64,000 nt of DNA from Neofusicoccum parvum (taxonomy: Eukaryota > Ascomycota > Dothideomycetes > Botryosphaeriales > Botryosphaeriaceae): positions 620,001-684,000 of the forward strand of contig CP087211.1 in the NCBI GenBank assembly GCA_020912385.1, in the 5' to 3' direction. The notes below the pieces were generated by a model that had not been told where the DNA came from, ran no database searches, and saw only the letters and a program-made list of their open reading frames with translations. Position 1 is the stretch's first letter, and every line of letters begins with the position of its first letter. Positions 23,570 through 35,832 of the stretch are shown here, one piece after another. A program made the translations under genes and the position numbers.

Positions 23570-24210
23570 CTACCGCTTCCAATCATGGCTCCAGCCATCC
23601 CTCGACGGCGTATCCACCTGCGGTCTCGCATACTCAATCGGTACGCCGTCCCAGGTCCCCTCCTTTATCATAGACGTCCTGAACAGACGCCCAACGTTCT
23701 TCGCGGTCTCCGGACCGGGCATGCCGCGCTCGTCCATCAGGCGCAGCGTCTCGCACGCGGCGCGCATGGCGTTGTACTGGCGCTCCAGCTCGAGCTCCTG
23801 CTCGCGGCGCTGCTTGCGCTTGAAGAGCATCCAGGCGCGGTGGATGGTCCAGTGCCGCAGGGCGCGCAGCCGCGAGAAGCGGAGCGGCCGCGGCACCTGC
23901 GGGTGCATCAGGTGGTAGCGGATTTGCGCTGCGGATGAGGTCAGCCTGCCATTCCTGCGGCTGCGGGCCATTGAGCCGACTGGGGGGCAGGGGCGGCCGC
24001 ACTTATTCTCGCATCCTTCTTGGGGCCCTTGTTTTTCTTGGCCTGCAGCGCGGCTGATGTGGAAAACGACGTGCTCTGGCCTGTGGCTGGCTGGGTTGCT
24101 GCTGGGAGAGGAGTGCGGTGCAGCGCTGGGACGATGGGCGTCGGGCGCAATGCGAGCGGGCGGAGGACAGGCTGGAAGGCGCGCATCGCGGTTGGTATTG
24201 TTCGTCTCAT
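23570..24210 (-). CDS. MRPL28: Mitochondrial large ribosomal subunit protein mL40 (MRPL28)
   Basis: Two exons, 24210-24003 and 23928-23570, encode 188 residues. The N-terminal 50 residues are Arg/Pro/Ala/Thr-rich, fitting a mitochondrial presequence. The mature part begins KKNKGPKKDARI and continues as TQIRYHLMHPQVPRPLRFSRLR, then a long basic/acidic helix (FKRKQRREQELELERQYNAM), which is characteristic of fungal mL40. It is a component of the mitochondrial 54S subunit. The 74-nt intron uses a weak donor (GTGCGG) with a CCGCAG acceptor; it was chosen because it restores the family sequence R-I-T-x-I-R-Y-H-L. It is divergent from the AGM1 gene (464 bp apart). Confidence 0.9.
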
Positions 24211-24674
24211 GGCTTCTGTCTGGGGGTGGTGAGCACGGCGGGTTCTCGTCGAGCGGTTCTTTGGAGTCTCAGCAACGGCCGGGAAACATTGAAGCGGAAG
24301 GCCGATCGATGGGCTTGGCCGGGCCGTCGATTTTTCCAGCAAATCCCCGGTTGCTGGGTAGGTCGGTGGCGGCTGGCGAGGGCAGGGCTATTTTCGTCGC
24401 TCACCGCCGTCTCAGCCCTACCGGACAGACGAGCGCCGCCCTGGCAAAGGTGTGCCCCCCGATCGGCGGGCGGGCGCGGCCTGCGTCTGTGTACTGCGTG
24501 GGTGGAGCTGTTGGCTGAAGACACCGTTACAAGCCCCTCCAACGCCCGCCCCCTACCTCCTTCCCCGCCGCTCTCCAGCTCCCAGCTTCTCTCCAGTTCT
24601 TTTCACTCTCCCTCTCTCCACGCCCTCTTCCCTCGTTTCCCGCTTTTTCTCCAGCTCCCGCGCCCCCAACAAAT
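24211..24674. promoter_or_regulatory. Divergent promoter region of mL40 and AGM1 genes
   Basis: 464 bp between the two start codons. From 24540 to 24660 the plus strand is a C/T-rich tract just upstream of the AGM1 start, common in highly expressed fungal genes. Confidence 0.5.
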
Positions 24675-26648
24675 ATGGATCAGAAGATCTTGGAAGCTTC
24701 GGCGAAGCACCCCCAGCCGGGCAAGGTGTTCCAGTATGGCACCGCCGGTGTAAGTCGCTTTCGAAACACGCCCCCCTCAAGCGGTCGTGTCGGTCCGACC
24801 AAAGGCAGCTGCTAACAATGGGTGCAGTTTCGCATGAAAGCGTATGTCAATTGAGCTCATTTATTTTCCCCCGCCTTGACCGCCTGGCGCATCGTCAACA
24901 TGGAATGAGCGCTGACGTAGCTGCCCGCCGCCGCAGCGACTTGCTGGACTCTGTCGTCTACCGTGTTGGCCTGCTAGCTGCCTTGCGCTCGAGGAAGCTC
25001 AATGGCCAGACCATCGGTGTCATGATCACCGCTAGCCACAACCCGCCGGAGGATAATGGTGTCAAGCTCGTGGACCCCATGGTGCGTGAATCGCGTCAAG
25101 CTTGAGAAGGAGCACGTCAGGCTAACACAACACCGAACAGGGTGAGATGCTTGAGGTATGCATTCTTGCAAACACTCTCCAGCTTAAAAACACCCGTTGA
25201 CCGTGTTTCCAGTCTTCCTGGGAAGCCCACGCTACCGTCCTTGCCAACGCCGAGACCGACCAGGCCCTCGTTGAGGCCTACAACAAGCTCGCAGCGGACC
25301 TGAAGGTGAATACTGCCGCTCCGGCGAGGGTCATCTTCGCCCGCGACACTCGTGCCTCCGGCTCGCGGCTAGTGGGCTGCCTTGTCGACGCTCTTGACGC
25401 AGCGGGTGCCGAGTACACCGACCACAAGTTCCTCACCACGCCTCAGCTGCACTACCTCGTTCGCTGTGTGAACACGAAGGGCACCGTGCATGAGTATGGC
25501 GAGGCGTCCGAGAAGGGCTACTACGAGAAGATTGGCGCGGCTTTGAGGAAGGCCCTCAAGCACAGGCAGATCCCCGAGGATGCGCCTGAGGATAAGGGCG
25601 TAGTCGTTGACTGCGCAAACGGCGTTGGTGGCCCCAAGCTGAGGGAGCTGGTCAAGTATCTGCCCGGCCCCGAGGAGAAGGGAATCAAGATCCAGGTCAT
25701 CAACGATGACGTGCACAAGCCTGAGAACTTGAACTCGCAGGTGCGAATTCCCAGACAGCCATTGTTTTCGCCATGTCTAACAGAGAGTAGTGCGGTGCCG
25801 ATTTTGTCAAGACCGGCCAGCGCGCCCCGCCGTCGTCCAAGGCTGGCCCCTTTGAGCGTTGCGCATCTCTGGACGGAGACGCGGACCGCATTGTTTACTA
25901 CTTCAACGACAAGGACGGCAAATTCAATCTGCTGGACGGAGACCGTATTGCCACGCTTGCAGCTTCTTTCATTGGCGATCTTTCCCGCCATGCAGGCCTG
26001 GGTGAACAACTCAAGGTTGGTGTTGTGCAAACCGCGTACGCCAACGGCGCCAGCACCAAGTATGTCACCTCCGGGCTCGGCCTCCCTGTCGTGTGCACGC
26101 CGACCGGTGTGAAGCACCTGCACCACGCGGCGCTGCGCTTTGACGTCGGTGTCTACTTCGAGGCCAACGGCCACGGCACCATTGTTTTCTCACCGGCGGC
26201 GCTCAAGACAATCGAGAAGCACGAGCCGCAGTCGCCAGCGCAACACGAGGCCCTGGAGACTCTGCAGGCCCTCACGGACCTGATCAACCAGACTGTCGGA
26301 GACGCACTCTCGGACCTGCTCCTTGTCGAGGTCATCCTTGCACACAAGAAGTGGGGCCCTACCGAGTGGCTGCACACGTACAACGACCTGCCCAACCGGC
26401 TGGTCCGCGTCGAGGTCAAGGACCGCAACATCTTCAAGGCCGTTGACGCCGAGCGCAAGCTGGAGAGCCCGGCGGGCATCCAGGACGAGATCGACAAGCT
26501 GGTCGGCAAGTACAAGCAGGGCCGGTCGTTCGCACGCGCCAGCGGCACCGAGGACGCAGTGCGCGTGTACGCCGAGGCGGAGACTCGGACCGAAGCGGAC
26601 GATCTGGCGCAGAAGGTCGCGAGCTTGGTGAAGCAGTTTGGTGCTTGA
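24675..26648 (+). CDS. PCM1: Phosphoacetylglucosamine mutase
   Basis: Six exons: 24675-24749, 24828-24841, 24937-25081, 25141-25155, 25213-25740 and 25791-26648, total 1635 nt, 544 residues, the usual AGM1 length. It converts GlcNAc-6-phosphate to GlcNAc-1-phosphate, on the way to UDP-GlcNAc for chitin, GPI anchors and N-glycans. Motifs: active-site phosphoserine loop [12 protein letters not shown], metal-binding DGDADR (as [12 protein letters not shown]), the sugar-binding segment around FEANGHGT, and the phosphate-binding [14 protein letters not shown] near the C-terminus. Exons 2 and 4 are only 14 and 15 nt, but both restore family sequence (GFRMKADLLDS; DPMGEMLESSWE). All introns are canonical. 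Known as AGM1 or PCM1 in yeasts. Confidence 0.96.
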
Positions 26649-27124
26649 ACAAAAAAGCGCGGAGGGGCTCCGCCTGGGTGGGACTGCGCGGGATAGGCGG
26701 GGCTTGCCACGAGCGCATGGTATGACGCAATCCGATATTTCAGATAAAGTAGTTTAGAGATACATCAAAAGTTTGTCCTCTGAGTTTTGGGTGCGTCATC
26801 TTGACTTCTGCGAGCTCGGTCGAGCTCCAAGCTCGAGAACAATGATGGAAAATCACATTCCCGATTGGGTCTGCAAGTCGGCGACTGCAGGCGAATGAAG
26901 TGACAGCATGTCAGAGAAAAGGGCGCTGACTGACCGCCTTGCGGCGCGCTCTCGGAGGGGCAGGTCGACCGCGTCTGGAGACAACCCCGCCATCCCCTCC
27001 GCCTTCCGCTTCCGATCCCCCAACAGCTGTTCACACCACCGCCAAAAGTCTCTGCCTTTGCCCAATTCCTCTGCGCCTGCTGCTAGACTGCTACAACTAG
27101 TTTTTGACTCTTGATACCCTCACA
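26649..27124. promoter_or_regulatory. Intergenic: AGM1 3' flank and promoter of the IMPase gene
   Basis: 476 bp; a C/T-rich tract at about 26985-27090 precedes the next start codon. Nothing else is seen. Confidence 0.45.
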
Positions 27125-28183
27125 ATGGCGGACCTCAACCTCCAGGAGATCCATGACTTCCTCATCGAGGTCGCGAAGAAGGCCGGCGAGATGATCACCT
27201 CCGCCCGTCCTACCACCACTACGACGGGCGAGAAGAAGAACTGTGAGCCCAGCTGGAAATTGAAGCCCCTCAATGGGCTGTTGTGAGCTTGGAAAAGTGT
27301 ATACTAACGCCACGCAGCCGTCGACCTCGTCACCGAAACCGACCAAGCTGTGGAGAAGATGGTCTCGACGACATTGAAGGAGAAGTACCCGGACTTCTCG
27401 TACGTCTCCGATCCCCTCCTCGTCCCAAACTCCCGACTAACCGGCAACCAGCTTCATGGGCGAAGAGACCTACAAACCCGGCGACGCCCTCACCCCCAAC
27501 CCGACCGTAAGCCAACCCCTCCCCTCCACACCTCTCCTCCCCAACTGACACAACCGCCTCCACCGCAGTTCATCGTCGACCCCATCGACGGCACCACCAA
27601 CTTCGTTCACGGCTACCCCTACGTCTCCATCTCGCTCGGGCTGGCCGTCGGGCTGCAGCCGACGGTCGGCGTGGTCTACAACCCGTTCACGGCGACGCTC
27701 TACTCGGCGATCCGCGGGCGCGGCGCGTTCCTCAACCGCACGACGCCGCTGCCGCTGCGCGCGCCCGAGGCGCTGCCCGACCTCAGCACCGCCGTCGTCT
27801 GCGTCGAGTGGGGCAGCGACCGCGCCGGCAACGACTACAAGGTCAAGAGCGAGACGTTCGCGAAGCTGTGCGCGCGCAGGGAGGACGGCGGCGCCATGGT
27901 GCACGGGCTGCGGTCGTTCGGCAGCGCGGCCCTGAACCTGTGCGGCGTCGCGAGCGGCGCCCTGGATGTGTACTGGGAGGCCGGGTGCTGGCCGTGGGAT
28001 GTGTGCGCCGGGTGGGTGATTTTGGAGGAGGCGGGGGGCATCATCGTGGATGGGAATCCCGGGGAGTGGAAGCCGAGGGTCGATCAGAGGAGGTATTTGG
28101 CGGTGAGGAAGGCGGAGGGGCAGAAGGGGGTGGTGGAGGAGTTTTGGGGGTTCGTGCAGGGGCGGTTTGAGGTGGGGAATTAG
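27125..28183 (+). CDS. Inositol monophosphatase family enzyme
   Basis: Four exons, 27125-27242, 27318-27399, 27452-27506 and 27569-28183, total 870 nt, 289 residues. Introns of 75, 52 and 62 nt are canonical. The metal-binding motifs of the Li-sensitive phosphatase family are intact: F-M-G-E-E, FIVDPIDGTTNFVHG, and W-E-A-G-C-W-P-W-D-V-C-A-G. The enzyme should hydrolyse inositol-1-phosphate to inositol with Mg2+. Fungal members include INM1 and QutG of the quinate cluster; no quinate genes are nearby, so a housekeeping inositol phosphatase is more likely. No signal peptide, so cytosolic. The C-terminal 60 residues lie in a G-rich stretch but stay in family register. Confidence 0.94.
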
Positions 28184-29180
28184 ATGGGAGTGGGAGCGGG
28201 TTGGGTGGATTGCATTTAGAGTAGATGGCAGTGGCGAGAGTAGAGTGCTAGAATTTTGCTGGTATCTCGATAGAGCTGGCGAATCGCTGAACCGGGCTGA
28301 AGCAATGAATATTTTAAGAGATGTTTATAAACCTTTTGTCCCTCTCTCTGATTACCGCTTTCTATCACTTTGAATGCTGACGTGCTCTAGTTCATCCTGA
28401 TGTAGATCTTCCGCAAAGCACATCCGGCTCGGGCCGTAGCGCGGCAGCAACACTAGATACCACGACAAGGTCAAAGCTACAAAACCACGCCCTGGCGGTT
28501 CTACAGCCTTTTCCCTTTATTGACCGCCAGCTGCTTGGAGCTTAAAGAAAGAACGATAGCCAATCTGGGGGAGATTGAAGAACCCACTCACGGAAGATGG
28601 AAGCCAATGGGACAGATTAAAGCGCCCAGCAGAGTGTGCAGTCCCCTCTAAGCTCGATGTACGAAGTGCTACATCCTTACAGGCGGTATTGCTTGCAGAC
28701 CGCAAAATTCACCGTGAGTGAAGCCCTGCAAGACACTGGCTTACACCCACTTAGTCCACGCCTCTAGAACTACACAAATCTGGCCGTTGAAGGTGCAAGG
28801 CTGAGGCTGTGAAGTGCTCGGTTCGATGGGGACCCACTGTCGGGGTATCCGGTCCTCGTGCACAACATCTTGGGTACCCTATTGGTGGCTCTGGGGTAAG
28901 CGCTTACGAATTCCCCCGCCATTTTAATGCAAGTTCCTCCAGTGAGCTGTCTTCACACTCGTGGTTCACATCTATAGGTCAGTATAAGCCACGCTGCCTT
29001 CATTCGCATCTGCCTGCAGCTCAGCTGCGGACGAGATTTATTTCACCCCACTTCCTACCGTCCAGCCTTGCGCAACACATTACTTCGCTTTTGCTTTACT
29101 TCGCAAGTCCCGCACACCACCTCATATCTTTGACATCGCCAGCCAGCCAGAAGTTGAACAACTTGAACGACGCGAACAAC
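28184..29180. other. Intergenic, nothing recognised
   Basis: About 1 kb between the IMPase gene and the HET locus. Mixed composition; no coding motif, tRNA or repeat recognised. Confidence 0.5.
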
Positions 29181-31231
29181 ATGGCTACTTCAGTCGTCAC
29201 CGTGCCTAAGGAGTCTCCTTACTACGGCCAGGCTCTCGGCCGGCAATACATACGCCTTATCACAATCATTTGGGCGGAGGAACCTCTGGAGATCCAGATC
29301 AGACGATATGAGCTGACCGACGATCTTGAGTTTGATGCGGTGTCGTACGTCTGGGGTACTGCCCCAGCCTCTGTGCCAGCCACATGCAATGGCAAGGCAC
29401 TATTAGTCACTCCGACTGCCCATGAAATGCTCAAGCACCTCCATCGATACACACCTCTACCACGCCGTCCGCTGTGAATTGACGCCATCTGCATCAACCA
29501 GGAGGATCCAGAGGAGAAGGCGACGCAAATACCGCTCATGTCACGCATCTTCTTACGAGCAGCGCGCGTCGTTATTTGGATGGGCCCGTCGACACCTGAA
29601 ACAGAAGCTTTTGTGGCTGAATTTCCTCGTTTGTCAGAGGTAGCCAAGAATTGGGTGGCCACAGGAGTTGACCACTGCGCTCCAGGGGTGTGGGAAGCCC
29701 AAAACTGGCCCTACGATGATGATCCTTTCTGGGCTGGGTTCTACCATCTGCTTGGAGGAGAGTGGTTCACGCGCTTATGGACATTCCAAGAAGCCGTTCT
29801 TGCAAAACAAACAATCATGCTGTGTGGGGCGTACTCGGTTGACTTGGATGACTTCATGGAATTTTCATCAAACGGGTCTTTCGGTAGTATGCCGTATATT
29901 GCGGTCCAAAAAAGTAAAACACTTGATAGCCCGCGTATCAGGGGCTTTTCTGCATCGCTAGAATGCGAGAACATCCGGTCCTATCGAAAAGCGTATTCTC
30001 ACGAGCCCATAGAAGTCAACGATATCCCGAGTCTCCTTGAACGTTTACGCTCTCGACAAGTGAAGATGAGCGTGGACCGGATTTGGGCGCTGGTCGGATT
30101 ATTTGAAGAAGAATTTCAAAAGGAATTGGCCCCGCTTGTGGACTACAGTACTACAGCCTGCAACGAGTATTGGAGGACCTTTGTCAATTTTTCAAAAAGC
30201 CTCCTAAGCAAAAAGACATCACTAGGCCTTCTTACCATCTCCCCTTCGACTGAGAATATGAACGATCGTCTACCGTCATGGTGCCCAAACCTTTCAGGCC
30301 GGGGTTCTTGCATTCGCCAAATTATAGGTATTTGGAACAGACCCATAGACGATCCTTCGCAACCATTACCATTACTTTTGTCTAATGAAAAAAAAAGAAG
30401 AGCCATACGAGGAGGCACTCAATACTAGAACATAGCCGTACGCGTGTCTGGACCCTCAAAGTCGATAACCTTCTGCGCGTCCGCGGGTTCTGCGTGGACA
30501 CTATATTGGAAGTTATAGAAGACCCGCGGTTACTCGGGGCGGATGACTACATGTACGACCAGGAATGGACGACAGTGAACAACAGTAACCCCACTCACGA
30601 CGCGGTCATGGATTGGGAGTCTCGAAGCTTGGGACTGGCTCGCCGTGTCTGCTACAGAACAGACAAGGGGGGGTCTGATATCCCTCCAGAATACCTTATG
30701 GCGTTGTGTTTGGATTGTCGCATCAACGATCAAGCAGAGACCGCATATGTCGACTTAATGGGCGTTTACAAGAGTAGGAATCCGGCTCGCTGCTTCTATG
30801 ATCTTGGATTTTCTAGGCGGAACCAGGCCAGTCAGTTCGATTCTCAGTTCAGACACCTTACTGGGCACTCCTTCTTCAGCACCAAAAGTGGCCGCATCGG
30901 CCTCGCTATGCCTGGATGCAAGCCTGGAGATGGACTCTGTGTCTTCTATGGTGGACAGCCTTTGCACATTTTACGCTGGCCAGCGTGCGACGATACCGCT
31001 GGTTCCGAACATGGCGGCGCACCCGCTGAATTCAAGGGCGTTGCGTTCGTCCCCACCTCATGGAGCTGCATCAGTGGGAAGACGCTCGCCTCGGACCGGA
31101 TGAGACTTTTGTCATCAGATGACTGGGCCTTTGAGTATATGGGAGGCGATGCCAGCTTCGCCGGGCTAGCTGACCAAGTCAGCATCAAGACTACACAGAA
31201 ACGGAAGAAGCAGGTCGGAAGGTGCTGTTGA
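29181..31231 (+). pseudogene. HET-domain gene broken by a stop codon and a probable frameshift
   Basis: The frame starts at ATG 29181 and shows HET motifs: DLEFDAVSYVWG, then IDAICINQEDPEEKATQIPL, R-A-A-R-V-V-I-W-M-G and WFTRLWTFQEAVLA. A TGA at 29475-29477 sits exactly where the family has Trp (LWIDAICINQ); reading continues in the same frame to 30428. A second block (to 31231) is in another frame and carries the C-terminal part (FCVDTI.., YGGQPLHILRWP). The frame change is best placed at a run of nine A around 30378-30386; alternatively a roughly 100-nt intron ending at the TAG before 30429 would also join the frames. HET proteins trigger cell death in vegetative incompatibility and are often polymorphic or inactivated. 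I call a pseudogene; readthrough or sequencing error is possible. Confidence 0.82.
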
Positions 31232-32720
31232 AACGTCCCATTTTCGGATTCCACGGAGCTGATGGTCGGATGTGTATATGAATCCAGTCCAGAGCACGGG
31301 TTTTGCGCTGAGGAGTATGCATGTAGACAGGAAAGGGGGCATTGTGGTTTCCCTGGCAAGGGGTTTTCTATGTGTGGGATGAATACGTGGCCAACTCGTG
31401 AAAAATTGCAAAAAGAATCTACTCTTGACCTATAGACTATTCAATCATTTGGAAAGATGCAAATTTGAAGTGCAAGACATGCCGAACACATCGAAGTGAA
31501 TCCGTGAAGTAAGTTAAGATATGGCTGTGGTGGGAAACTTTCCGAAATGACCTTGTAACACAACTGAAGCACGCCATTGATGAAAGTATGAAATTTGCCT
31601 TTAAGAGCTGAAATGATTTTATAGGGCCAACTTCCAATAGGCTTGGTATCCTCAGCATCTTACTGTTCGCCCGATGAGCATATATGCGTGGCCGACCTGG
31701 GTTTCTGCAGACTGCGGTATTTGCGAAGATGTGCCAAACGCGGCCGATTTCCGATGCCTCAAAAAGATCTTAGACGGTTTATATAGCCAGATTGCGTGTG
31801 CAATCTTAAACGCCGGACCCATAGTTCAGCGGAACGGCTCGATATTTCCGCCCTGCGCCGACCCGACGGGCGATCTCCAGACATAAACGCTCCGTGGATC
31901 AATGGCCAGTACGCCACAGCAAGCTGGGAACCCAGTCTCAGGTCCGCGCAGACACTCTGTGCAACGGTTTGCATCAGAGTCGTGGGTGCAAGACCACGAC
32001 CTGTCCGTGAAGCTGGTGCGCCAAAGTGCACCAAAGTGCACGAGGACGACAGGTTGGTCCCCCATCCCCCCTACCACTCCCCGTCCCTCGCCCAAACCCT
32101 TCCGCTAATAAGTCTTTCTGCACCCAGAAAACAGATCCAAGCCGCCCTCCAAGCCCCGCAACCAAGCCAGCTCACCTCCCGGAGTCGTCTTTCATTGTTA
32201 ACTGGGCAAAGTCGCCGCAAAACTTCCTCAAAGTGTGTCCCTAACCACCCAATTTCTTTTTATTCATCCGCTCACCAAAAACATGACTCTGGACCCAAAG
32301 TGGGGGCAATAAGGTCACAATGTCCAACTGTATCCGGGGCGTGCGTAGGTCGGCGGTATGGCAGTGGTGTGGCCGGTGTGGCCAGCAGTGTCGAGACATT
32401 CGTTCTGGTAGATGGTGTGTGGTTTCGGGGCGCCGGCATTCATTGGAAGGGAAGCGGCCTGGAAGGGGCGGCATTACGGAACAGCGGCGTGCTGTCATTG
32501 CTGGAGTGTGGATTGGCGAGCGGTCTTAGCCGTGTGGTGCGGGAGAGCGCGAACGGATGCAGAGGGCAAGGTGGCAGCGGCAAGGCTACCAGAAACCGCC
32601 TGCTCCCCCCATCCCCACCACCACTACCAACCGCTCCCGAGGACCGGCGACTGCCAAAGGCTGCTCCTTCCCCCACCCCGCCTCCTCCGCGAGAGATCCA
32701 ATCCTTTCACTCCCCTCTCT
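31232..32720. other. Intergenic, nothing recognised
   Basis: About 1.5 kb between the HET locus and the seven-TM gene (convergent). Contains a direct duplication of a ten-base unit near 32023-32042. The long frame at 31796-32902 is Pro/Ser-rich, overlaps the other gene antisense, has no ATG supported by context and no motif. Confidence 0.45.
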
Positions 32721-34033
32721 TCACGGAATGTACGCCCTGGGCACCTCCTCCACGCCCTCCCTCCTCAGCCACCGCATCGACTCCCGGTCCGCCGCCCCGT
32801 ACGCCGAGTCCAAGCTGCCGCCCCTCGCGCCGCCCTCCCCGTCCGCCTCCTCGGCCTCGGGCGTCCCCTCGCTCCGCACCTCCATCGCCACCGTCTTCTT
32901 GATGCCGTCGCCGATGCCGAACATGTCGTCGTCGGCGCGGCTCTTGCGGCTGCTGCTGCTGATCTCGCTGGTGACGGGCGCGCCCGCGGCCAGGACGTCG
33001 AGCGCGGCGGTGTTGCGGTGGCGGGCGCGGCGCTGCTGCTGCTGCTGGCGTTGTCTGTTGTTCGAGCTCGAGGAGCGCGGGTTGGAGGGCAGGTCGTAGG
33101 AGTTGGTGGGCAGGTCGAGGCCGAGGCGGGCGTGCGAGGAGGCGCGCGCGACCTTGGCGATCAGGTCGGCCAGGGACATCTCGATCGCGAGCTTGATGGT
33201 GTAGGCGAGCGGGTGGAATTGCACGTAGATGAACGGGTTGCGGAAGGACATGGAGAGGATGATGGCGAGCTGCCGCGACGTTCGGCTGTCAGCGCGGTGG
33301 GGAGGAGGTGGGGTTGGAGGGATGCTTACGTCGAGGAAGATGGACACGACGTCCAGCGCGGCGTTGGCCCAGAAGAGCGTCTTGTACTTGCTGAGCCCGT
33401 TGGCGATCAGGTTGCGGCGCACCAGCCACATGAAGTAGAAGTTGAGCCCGGCGTCGATCAGCATGAACAGCACCTTCTCCACGCGGTCCCACACGTGGTT
33501 GAGGTTGACGTAGGTCTGGGAGCGCTGCAGCTGCGCGGGCAGCCAGATGCAGAAGACGGAGACGTTGATGATGCCCACGTACCCGGCCACGATCCACTTC
33601 ATCCGGCACACGCGGCGCGCATCGGGCAGCAGGAGGCCGATCCGGTTCACGATGATTTGGAGGAGGACTTGGATTTGAATCACCCAGAGGACGAGGACGA
33701 AGAAGAAGAACTCAAAGCTGGGCTGCGGTCAGTATCAAGAGTGGCAGGGGAGTGAAGACTGCACTGAACGCACCTTGGTTCGATGTCAGCCCTCATGTAC
33801 AGCCACGATATTACGCCGATAATCGTACTCGCAATCAACTCGGTCCAGATCATAATGATGTACGCTGTTATCCTGCGGGACCGCGCCCACGTTTGCAGGG
33901 TCTGGCTGAAGGCTGTGGCGGCGCAGAAGATGGAGCATCCAAGACTGATTCCCCAAACGATGCTCACTACCGACATGTCGAGTCTGGTCACATGGTATTT
34001 CTCGAACCATGGTGGCACGAGTGTTCCGGCCAT
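32721..34033 (-). CDS. Seven-transmembrane protein of unknown function
   Basis: Three exons on the minus strand: 34033-33774, 33717-33330 and 33269-32721, total 1197 nt, 398 residues. Introns of 56 and 60 nt are canonical. Seven hydrophobic segments can be counted, roughly at residues 17-41, 53-77, 87-112, 127-147, 165-187, 203-225 and 240-260, followed by a cytosolic tail of about 140 residues with Ser-, Asn- and Gln-rich stretches and charged ends. No rhodopsin-type retinal Lys motif or other receptor signature is clear to me. The layout resembles the many fungal integral membrane proteins of this topology that lack an assigned role. It may be a receptor-like plasma-membrane protein, which is only inference. 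Confidence 0.8.
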
Positions 34034-35832
34034 GGCGGGCTTGTTGTAATGGCGATGGAGGAAAAGAAGGTCGTTGCAGGCACAGGGTGGCTCTCTCGAG
34101 AGCGGAAGTGTTTGGGTGCAAAAAGTATCAACTGGAGGGGAACAGCTCGGCTGCTTGGAGCATCCGGAGGAAGGTTGGACGAGACCGGGAATAAAATCTC
34201 TCCAAGAGAACGGAGACGCGGGAAGTGCGGGGTAGATACAAGTCTTCACAAGCACTGGAGTGGCGCTTCAGCGGCGAAGGACGAACACTGGCAGAAAAGG
34301 ACCGCAACGTCGAAGTAAAGGGTACACCAGCCCAAACGAGTGCTAAGCAGGTCCGAATAGTTTTATTGCAGTCACCGTGTTCCACGATTCTTAAGGTGTG
34401 ATGGTCGGCGAGAAGGCCGCCTGTACGAGGGCAATAAGCTTCGGCAGCGTGGCGGCTGAAAAGTCTAGCGCTGATAGCGTTTGTCGTGACGCACGCCTAG
34501 CAGGAGACACACTTCAGCATTGGTCCGCCTCCTCCGGACCCTGGCTGCCATGGACCAGCGGATGGGGAAATCTTCTGCAGCTCGCCTCCCAATGTCCAGC
34601 TTCCGAGATACCCATTGCCGCGCATGTGGCTGCAACCCGCGTGTCCGCGGAGATCCCGACCTGCCCCATCAGGCCCGACGCGCGTGGCAACATGCTTTAG
34701 ACTGGGGGATCTGCGGAGCGCCGCGGGGATGTTCCCACGTTTCACTCGCCGGATTGCCGCTGACGGTTATTGACTAACTTCAGATGCAGGGGTGCCATTT
34801 TGGGGGTCTTCTTGCCCGTTCGGTCGTCGTGATGTGGCCATGTTCGCATGAAGAAAGTGTATAACGTACGTGATTCATCCCACTTCTTTCGCCATTCATG
34901 TTGCCAACAATCTGCCTTCAACGTTCTGAATGTATTTGATGCACTGTCAAAATAAATTGGCAACTTACACATTACTGTCTCCAAGTCTTCATCCACGTAT
35001 ATGTGTCTGTCCTGATGAGAGATTTGCCGAGTTGATCGCGATTGCGCTTATCTTCCTCTCAACAACCCCTAAATACATGGATTGAGGCAGTTGAATTCTT
35101 CCCAGAGCTTTTCATAGAGTCCTCCTCAAATTACAGCGGTATTGTGGCCGCTCCAGCACCAGCAGCTAGCGCCCGCTTTACCCGTTAATGTGTGGCGCTA
35201 GCTATCGGATGAGCGGTCAAGCTTAAGCATGGGGCACCTGTGGCGGTGCGTTCCTAGTCACATACAGCGAGGACATGAGCTTAATTCCCTTGTCTAGAAC
35301 GGCGCGGCGTTGGTCGAGCAATCCGCAGTTTCCAGTCGCCGATCGGTGTTTGGTCACGTCGGCCGGGCCGGCGGAGGGTGTCAAACGTTGGAGAGAGCGG
35401 CCCGAGGTCAGCTAACGGCTGTCCAAATAGAGTTTCCTCAAGCCACTCCCGTCTATGTCAATTCTTCGATGTTGCCTGACGTTAGACCCATAGATAGATT
35501 TCAGCTGCCAGCTCTGGCCACTGCTCCGCCCGCCGCTCCGAACCCGCCCCTGAAACCTCCGCAACCTTTTGCTCAGCCAACATTGCACCACCGCATCCAT
35601 TGTGCGTGACACTCCTAGAATTTGACAATGTAACCATTAATTTCGGGATGAGATCACGAGGTTGGACACTAAGTAAACTCTTGGTTGCTTGTGAGTTGCC
35701 TCCGTTTTGTTCGTTTGACCAGAAATACCGAGGAAAGCCAAGTAAAAATTTATCAAATTAATTATCATTATCTTATTTCTGCGTCCTCTCTTCGTTGTCT
35801 ATTTCCTTTCCTAACTCTGGTAAACGAGACGT
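34034..35832. other. Gene-poor stretch
   Basis: 1.8 kb without recognisable genes. Frames present are short and on both strands. AT-rich towards its right end (35630-35790). Confidence 0.5.

Noticed and set aside
31796..32902. 368-codon plus-strand frame between the HET locus and the seven-TM gene
   Set aside because: It is Pro/Ser/Arg-rich by composition, overlaps the well-supported seven-TM gene antisense, and shows no motif.
32412..33755. 447-codon plus-strand frame
   Set aside because: It is an antisense shadow of the GC-rich exons of the seven-TM gene, including both introns.
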